From contig CAMXTM010000122.1 in assembly GCA_947246775.1 (NCBI GenBank), positions 1-6,302 of the forward strand: a stretch of DNA of 6,302 nucleotides, written 5' to 3'. The notes under the pieces were generated by a model. That model did no database searches and was not told the DNA's origin. It saw only the letters and a program-made list of their open reading frames with translations. Shown piece by piece: positions 5,315-6,302 of the stretch (position 1 is the first letter of the stretch; the number at the start of each line of letters is the position of its first letter). Origin of the DNA: an uncultured Clostridium sp. (lineage in GTDB: Bacteria; Bacillota; Clostridia; Lachnospirales; Anaerotignaceae). Position numbers and translations under genes: made by a program.

Positions 5315-5809
5315 TTATTTTTCTAATTCCTGCAAAATATCTACCAATTTCGCATACTGTTCAGCCTGCTCCTTTAGCTTTGGAAGAACTTTTCCTTGCA
5401 ATTTCAGTTTTTGGTACAAAGCCATTTGAGAATCAACGACTTGTTTAGAAAAAGCAAGCATATTTCTAGCGTCCATCACAGGCGATTTTGTTGGTGTCAT
5501 CTCCACCATCTCCACCATACACTGTGGATTTGTGCGCAGCTCGTCCAGCATAACAGGCAACAAGATAAAACCATAGTGAAAATCACGGTCTATTTGTCCT
5601 GTTTGTTTTAGCTCGTCAAGCAATTCCTCTCTTTGTGTCTCATCTAAATTAGAAACATCATATTGTTTTGCTGCCTCTTTTGTATTGGTACTTTTTCGTG
5701 TTTTTGTGCTTTGCTCCAACAAATCTGAAAAAGAACTACCTTTTAATGTAGTTTTGTTTTGCGCTGTGTAATTTGTATTCCCTTTTGAGACTTCCTTGAC
5801 TAACATCAT
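5315..5809 (-). CDS. Hypothetical protein, 164 aa
   Basis: No family is recognised with confidence. The N-terminal 45 residues are polar and Thr/Ser/Lys-rich and probably disordered (SSFSDLLEQSTKTRKST). A segment beginning YDVSNLDETQREELLDELKQ (50-69) reads as a helix that follows a short conserved-looking turn. The C-terminus (about 122-164) is rich in Gln, Leu, Lys and Glu and probably forms a coiled coil. No signal peptide or membrane segment is visible, so the protein is probably cytoplasmic. The ATG at 5809 is followed directly by a second ATG; AGGGG lies nine bases before the first, which is therefore preferred. It starts 25 bases after the SLH-protein stop, so the two are probably co-transcribed, and it has its own terminator. 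Small helical proteins of this style occur near surface and flagellar genes in Clostridia, but that link is only an impression. Confidence 0.75.
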   Translation of the reverse strand: MMLVKEVSKGNTNYTAQNKTTLKGSSFSDLLEQSTKTRKSTNTKEAAKQYDVSNLDETQREELLDELKQTGQIDRDFHYGFILLPVMLDELRTNPQCMVEMVEMTPTKSPVMDARNMLAFSKQVVDSQMALYQKLKLQGKVLPKLKEQAEQYAKLVDILQELEK

Positions 5810-5834
5810 ATTCTATTGCCCCTGTCCAAAACTT

Positions 5835-6302
5835 TTATTCACTTAACATTCTATCAATTACTGTAATGAGTTCCGCTCTTGTAATTTTGTCGTATGGACG
5901 GAAACCATTTTCATCGCCTAACATAATGCCAAGCTGATTTACAAGATAGGTATATTCAAACATACGTGCTACATTTTCTGCAACGCCACCTCCTGGCACA
6001 GCAAGTCCAATTTCATAGGCAGGGTCATTTGAAAAGGTCTGGCATTTCTACTGTAACATTGTCTTTTTCCTTTTTGATTTCTACCAATGTTTCTGCTACG
6101 TGCATACGGATTGCGCCAACCTCTGGCAAAAATCCAAATGTAACAGCACTATGTGCCTGATTTTCTACATAAGGCATATTATTCGGATAGCTCTCTGGCA
6201 AAGCATAAACAGGGATATATTTTGCACTACATTCTACATAAGGATAATACCATTTTGTACTATCCATATCCTTATATTCTGCAAGAGAGGTCTTTTCTGT
6301 CC
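5835..6302 (-). pseudogene. S-layer homology (SLH) domain protein, C-terminal part, frameshifted and cut by window edge
   Basis: The frame entering from the right edge reads an SLH-like repeat (EYKDMDSTKWYYPYVECSA) and then a second segment with TFGFLPEVGAIRMHVAETLVEI, ending at TGA 6027-6025. The frame one base later continues seamlessly with SNDPAYEIGLAVPGGG. It carries a clear SLH end: VNQLGIMLGDENGFRPYD, then KITRAELITVIDRMLSE, stopping at TAA 5837-5835. Removing one T from the TTTT run at 6035-6032 joins the two frames without loss. SLH domains anchor exported proteins to secondary cell-wall polymers; the N-terminal part and signal peptide lie outside the window. No ribosome binding site with an in-frame start supports independent translation of the second frame. 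It could be a true decayed gene or a sequencing error in a homopolymer; sequence alone cannot decide. Confidence 0.72.

Noticed and set aside
6025..6040. Programmed +1 frameshift as in prfB
   Set aside because: The slippery CUU directly before UGA is absent (the codon is AAA) and no internal Shine-Dalgarno at the right distance is seen; an indel in the T run explains the data more simply.

Overview
The window is strongly AT-rich. All genes but one lie on the minus strand. Clear Shine-Dalgarno sites sit ahead of most genes, there are S-layer-homology and ferredoxin-dependent 2-oxoacid oxidoreductase genes, and TTG is used as a start at least twice. Together these suggest a low-GC, strictly anaerobic Firmicute of the class Clostridia, probably an amino-acid or sugar fermenter. 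The genus cannot be fixed from this sequence.

Layout from left to right. Positions 1-380 (minus) hold the N-terminal third of an integral-membrane acyltransferase-3 family protein that runs off the left edge. It is divergent from a small plus-strand zinc-ribbon gene (604-831), and candidate promoters for both lie in the 381-603 gap. Positions 881-1147 (minus) hold an orphan 88-residue gene of unknown function, flanked by two look-alike hairpin terminators (833-858 and 1228-1253). The second of these also ends the main operon.

The core of the window is a compact minus-strand operon (4584 down to 1290): a P-loop ATPase, a 2x[4Fe-4S] ferredoxin-like delta subunit, then the alpha (VorB-type), beta (TPP and [4Fe-4S] binding) and gamma subunits of a four-subunit 2-oxoacid:ferredoxin oxidoreductase. 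The enzyme oxidatively decarboxylates a 2-oxoacid (most likely branched-chain 2-oxoacids) to the acyl-CoA and passes electrons through its clusters to ferredoxin. The ATPase at the head of the operon is the least understood part; an assembly or regulatory role is only an inference from position.

Upstream of the operon is a gene-free stretch of about 730 bases (4585-5314). It holds the likely operon promoter, several palindromes, a 13-nt direct repeat, an orphan hairpin with T-tracts on both sides, and the terminator of the next gene. Positions 5315-5809 (minus) encode a 164-residue protein of unknown function, directly downstream of the C-terminal part of an S-layer-homology (SLH) protein (5835-6302). 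The SLH frame is broken by an apparent one-base indel at a homopolymer near 6032-6035.

No mobile element, CRISPR array, tRNA or rRNA gene was seen. The clearest anomaly is the SLH frameshift. The most interesting functional question is the ATPase tied to the oxidoreductase.
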